From a virus, in IMG/VR virus record IMGVR_UViG_3300024999_001501, positions 1 to 25,179 of that record: 25,179 nt of DNA. One strand, written 5' to 3'. The notes beneath the pieces are model-generated. The model was not told the DNA's origin. It saw only the letters and a list, made by a program, of their open reading frames with translations, and ran no database searches. Position numbers and translations under genes: made by a program. Positions 22,843 through 25,179 of the stretch are shown here, piece by piece (within the stretch, counting starts at the first letter, position 1; each line of letters opens with the position of its first letter).

Positions 22843-22855
22843 ATATTCTGCACAT

Positions 22856-22868
22856 AACGTAAATCGTT
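22856..22868. promoter_or_regulatory. Operator-like AACG-N5-CGTT, site 1
   Basis: AACGTAAATCGTT, a 4-bp inverted repeat (AACG/CGTT) in the promoter region before the conjugation-like genes, exactly 40 bp before the second site. Confidence 0.55.
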
Positions 22869-22883
22869 TATACATTTCATTAT

Positions 22884-22913
22884 TTTACTGTCATAAACGG
22901 ATTACGTTAGCAT
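22884..22913 (+). promoter_or_regulatory. Tentative rightward promoter
   Basis: TTTACT (22884-22889), 18 bases, then TAGCAT (22908-22913): weak -35 and -10 matches. Operator site 2 occupies the spacer, which fits repression by occlusion. Confidence 0.35.
22896..22908. promoter_or_regulatory. Operator-like AACG-N5-CGTT, site 2
   Basis: AACGGATTACGTT, one base different from the site at 19861. It lies on the same helix face as site 1, four turns away, suggesting cooperative binding by a dimeric repressor. Confidence 0.55.
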
Positions 22914-22929
22914 ATTGTTTATCAGTAGC

Positions 22930-22951
22930 ACAAACGAAACACAAACGAACC
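22930..22951. repeat. Tandem 11-bp direct repeat before RHH-like gene
   Basis: ACAAACGAAAC and ACAAACGAACC follow each other directly with one mismatch. The helical-turn spacing suits paired binding of ribbon-helix-helix dimers, as in autoregulated plasmid genes. Confidence 0.7.
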
Positions 22952-22977
22952 ACACTTGATATACAGGAGGTATGCAT

Positions 22978-23214
22978 ATGGGCGACACATTAATTCTAAG
23001 GGCAAGAATTCGCAAGCGAGACAAAGACATCCGACAGGCTGTGAAATGCCTGAATCTCGAGGATGGTGAAATGGCTGATATGATCAGAGATGGATTTCGA
23101 AAAATGTTAGTCGAAAAAAGCGTACCAGGATCAAACAACTCAATTACCCCCGACACGGCCCGAATGGTGGCCAGGGAGTTAATGCAAAACCTTAAAACAG
23201 AAAGGGGTAAATAA
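22978..23214 (+). CDS. Ribbon-helix-helix-like small protein
   Basis: A 78-aa basic protein, first gene of the rightward module. The N-terminus TLILRARIRKRD looks like a beta strand, followed by two helices (DIRQAVKCLNLED and MADMIRDGFRKML), the order expected of a ribbon-helix-helix DNA-binding fold. A helical tail ends in KTERGK. Two ATGs lie close together (22972 and 22978); AGGAGG is 7 nt from the second and too close to the first. RHH proteins often act as plasmid regulators or relaxosome accessories; either would fit here. The fold is inferred from pattern only. Confidence 0.6.
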   Translation: MGDTLILRARIRKRDKDIRQAVKCLNLEDGEMADMIRDGFRKMLVEKSVPGSNNSITPDTARMVARELMQNLKTERGK

Positions 23215-23263
23215 AAAAACCCCAACATCCCAAAGGACATCGAGGCCCAGACTCTGCCTATGT

Positions 23264-23284
23264 AAGTTTAAAGGTTTTAAACTT
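23264..23284. repeat. 9-bp perfect inverted repeat
   Basis: AAGTTTAAA-GGT-TTTAAACTT in the 118-bp gap between the RHH-like and pilin-like genes. No T-run follows, so it is more likely a protein-binding site or an RNA hairpin than a terminator. Confidence 0.75.
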
Positions 23285-23332
23285 TATGCGACAACTACCC
23301 CGAAATATACCGAAAAAGGAGCGTGAAGACAA

Positions 23333-23647
23333 ATGAAAAAAATTACCATCAACCGAAAAGTTGTCTTGCAGGTTGGAATCCTAGCTTTTGCGTTCTTCCT
23401 CCTCTCCCCCGCTGATGTCCTTGCGGCGGCCGCTAGTGTTGATGATGGAGGGATGAGGGCTTACAGGAAGATATTCTCGGTGGGCAAATGGATTATTATT
23501 GGCAAGTGGGCCTTGGACTCAATTCAATGCGCCCTCAATGGTGATTATGACGGAATTAAACAAAAGTCGATTGCATATGCCGCTTGTGTCGCCTTGATAA
23601 TCCTCATCCCAACCATCGTGCTTCAGATCGAAGAGTTCTTGAGTTAG
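23333..23647 (+). CDS. Pilin-like (VirB2/TrbC-type) membrane protein
   Basis: A 104-aa protein with a signal-like N-terminus: basic MKKITINRK, then a hydrophobic stretch 10-32 ending in ADVLAAAAS, a plausible signal-peptidase site. After it come a soluble stretch and two hydrophobic segments (about 51-61, weak, and 83-99). This size and layout are those of VirB2/TrbC-like subunits in type IV secretion clusters, though sequence identity was not recognised. AAGGAG lies about 11 nt before the ATG, a somewhat long spacing. It is followed after 11 bp by the M23 gene, as expected in a conjugation operon. Confidence 0.6.
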   Translation: MKKITINRKVVLQVGILAFAFFLLSPADVLAAAASVDDGGMRAYRKIFSVGKWIIIGKWALDSIQCALNGDYDGIKQKSIAYAACVALIILIPTIVLQIEEFLS

Positions 23648-23658
23648 GAGGGTTTGAT

Positions 23659-24273
23659 ATGTTGGCTTTAGCGCTAAAAGGAGGAATACTGGCGGCCATC
23701 GTTACACTTATAACCGCTAAGCCCGATCTATTCGTCAGTTACATGCGCACACTCACTATGGTTGGCTGCACTATACTCGTGATCCTTTACGTTGGAGGAC
23801 TGAAACAAGGAATACGTTTCGCCGGAATATTATTTGTTTCTTATATCATAATCGTGGCCATGTTGGGATCGCCAGTTCAAGGAGCGCCTGAAACTTCGGG
23901 TTTTATCCTCCCTGTCTCTGGTCCGGTTTCATCACCCTTTGGACCACGCTCTAGTGGTTTTCATCATGGCATTGACTTCGCGGTGAACGAGGGAACCAAA
24001 GTCCTTTCAAGCAAGGCGGGGACAGTTGGATTTGCTGGATACAATGGGAACATAGTCGGGAATGTCGTTGAAGTGGATCATCCAGACGGCACACAAACGA
24101 TGTATGCCCACAACAGCAGGGTATTAGTGATTATTGGTCAACCGGTTAAGCAGGGTGAGGTTATTGCCTTGTCAGGTAACACGGGACGATCTACAGGACC
24201 ACACGTTCATTTCGAAATACGATTTGACAGAGGGACACGATCGGTCGATCCGGCACCATACCTTGGCTTATAG
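23659..24273 (+). CDS. Membrane-anchored M23 peptidase
   Basis: A 204-aa wall hydrolase. The N-terminal 70 residues hold two or three membrane segments (about 4-20, 32-48, 52-69). The M23 domain spans about 82-204 with all expected zinc and catalytic residues: H102-x3-D106 (FHHGIDFA), H151 (YAHNS) and H182-x-H184 (PHVHFEIR). It should cut peptidoglycan cross-links locally so that a transfer channel can cross the wall, a role wall hydrolases play in Gram-positive conjugation. The frame is open to 23584, but ATG 23659 has TAGGAGGGT and lies after the previous stop. The next gene starts 11 bp later. Confidence 0.88.
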   Translation: MLALALKGGILAAIVTLITAKPDLFVSYMRTLTMVGCTILVILYVGGLKQGIRFAGILFVSYIIIVAMLGSPVQGAPETSGFILPVSGPVSSPFGPRSSGFHHGIDFAVNEGTKVLSSKAGTVGFAGYNGNIVGNVVEVDHPDGTQTMYAHNSRVLVIIGQPVKQGEVIALSGNTGRSTGPHVHFEIRFDRGTRSVDPAPYLGL

Positions 24274-24284
24274 GGGGTGACGAT

Positions 24285-25179
24285 TTGAAAAAGAAATCAA
24301 TCAAGCTTAGTGATTACGTAGCGTTTGTTAAACCAGAGTACGTTTATATCAAATTAACCCCGAACAACTCCATACGGAATAACACCACTAGCAACATTGC
24401 AAAAACAATTGGGTCTTTCTATAGGGATGTCAAGCAGCGCGTGAAAGTTGAGCGGGGAAAACTCGTGAAGATCTTCGGGCGAGAGTTTATGCTCGGGACA
24501 AAATACTCCATCGCCCTGGCGCCTAAAGTATCCTACTATATCTACATTGAAAAGAAGCGAATTGAGTTTTACTTCATTGTGCCTAAGCAATACTCGAGCA
24601 TTCTGATGGAGAAACTGACCAGTACGTGGGAAGGAGTTACTGCCAAATCTGTGACGGATCCATCCACGATCCCAATATTCGGGGACTCTTCGACAAAGTA
24701 TCAACTATGCTACAGCAAGGAGGATGGCCTAAGTCTGGCTGTCGATAAGCGCGCCAATGATCTCCTGACGTCAAACTTAAACATCGTGGATATTATGGAG
24801 GATGGGGACAAAGTTGCAATATATTATAACTTCCTCCCCACTTCCCAATTCTCTTGGTCCACGACATATAAGAAAACGATTGCCAAGATGCGTAGTGACC
24901 TACCCGTCGACCGTGACATAGCAAACGTTGGCTACCTGCTAAAGTGGGCTTTTAGGCAAATCCATGATCTCGTTAACGATGCCACCACTATCCTTGCAGG
25001 AGAGAATAAGCGAGCAATCAAGACCAAGGAATACGAGTTATTCGATCAAGTTATTGCCAGCCTTAGGAATACTAAAATCATATCAGATGCAACTTTATCA
25101 AAGGGTAAGAGCATGGTCCTAGACACTCAGATTGCGGTACTGAGCGAAAGTAAAGATAAGATGCGGCAGTACAACAACG
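24285..25179 (+). CDS. Conjugation-ATPase-like protein (5' part, cut by window)
   Basis: The first 298 residues of a larger protein running off the window. It starts with TTG and GGGGGTG 5 nt upstream. The N-terminus (LSDYVAFVKPEYVYIKLTPN, then NSIRNNTTSNIAKTI) and the stretches SKEDGLSLAVDKR, IMEDGDKVAIYYNF and VLDTQIAVLSESKDK resemble, from memory, long ATP-binding proteins of Bacillus-type conjugative plasmids. No Walker motif lies in the visible part, so the ATPase itself is not seen here. Position after pilin-like and wall-hydrolase genes supports a transfer role. Confidence 0.6.
   Translation, partial: MKKKSIKLSDYVAFVKPEYVYIKLTPNNSIRNNTTSNIAKTIGSFYRDVKQRVKVERGKLVKIFGREFMLGTKYSIALAPKVSYYIYIEKKRIEFYFIVPKQYSSILMEKLTSTWEGVTAKSVTDPSTIPIFGDSSTKYQLCYSKEDGLSLAVDKRANDLLTSNLNIVDIMEDGDKVAIYYNFLPTSQFSWSTTYKKTIAKMRSDLPVDRDIANVGYLLKWAFRQIHDLVNDATTILAGENKRAIKTKEYELFDQVIASLRNTKIISDATLSKGKSMVLDTQIAVLSESKDKMRQYNN

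Noticed and set aside
22902-23240. 112-aa minus-strand frame
   Set aside because: Opposes the RHH-like gene, starts without a ribosome binding site and covers the operator region.
24354-24704. 116-aa minus-strand frame
   Set aside because: Antisense to the conjugation-ATPase-like gene, which shows family-like blocks in the plus frame.

Overview
The window looks like part of a mobile element from a low-GC Gram-positive bacterium (Bacillota). This rests on strong GGAGG-type ribosome binding sites, frequent TTG and GTG starts, and phage, plasmid and ICE families typical of that phylum. The genus cannot be told from the sequence. No rRNA, tRNA, CRISPR array or housekeeping gene is visible.

Layout. 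Positions 1-321 hold no gene but carry nine copies of a 9-bp iteron (ATAACCACT or its complement). From about 20.1 kb down to 322 lies one long, tightly packed leftward operon. Promoter-proximal to distal it holds a Cro-like regulator, a BRO-type antirepressor and several small proteins, then a helicase-methyltransferase fusion, DUF6906, a tiny Zn protein and a C5-methyltransferase-like protein. Next come Zn and HTH proteins, a candidate annealing protein, a one-chain SbcD-SbcC fusion, an 8-cysteine microprotein, DUF5131, an ERF-type annealing protein and SSB. The operon ends with a RadD-like helicase, a Zn protein, an HD protein, a small membrane protein, a VRR-NUC nuclease and a primase-helicase. 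Together these form a self-contained replication and recombination module. Many neighbours overlap by four bases (ATGA, GTGA, TTGA, possibly ATAG), which suggests translational coupling.

The control region at 20.07-20.25 kb separates divergent XRE regulators. On its right are a CI-like repressor, a hairpin terminator, an ImmA/IrrE-type metallopeptidase and, convergent to it, a large serine recombinase (21018-22643). Further right, reading rightward, are a 37-aa protein, a terminator, an operator-rich promoter region, a ribbon-helix-helix-like protein, a pilin-like membrane protein, an M23 wall hydrolase and the start of a large protein resembling conjugation ATPases of Gram-positive plasmids and ICEs.

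The repressor/ImmA pair recalls ICEBs1-type control. A shared candidate operator, AACG-N5-CGTT, occurs near the leftward operon and twice before the rightward conjugation-like genes. I infer one element, a phage-like replicon joined to a conjugation-like module, under one repressor system. The recombinase has element genes on both sides. This would fit a circular phage-plasmid or excised ICE, or two abutting elements. Several real genes are very short (34-49 codons) and were found only by reading gene junctions.
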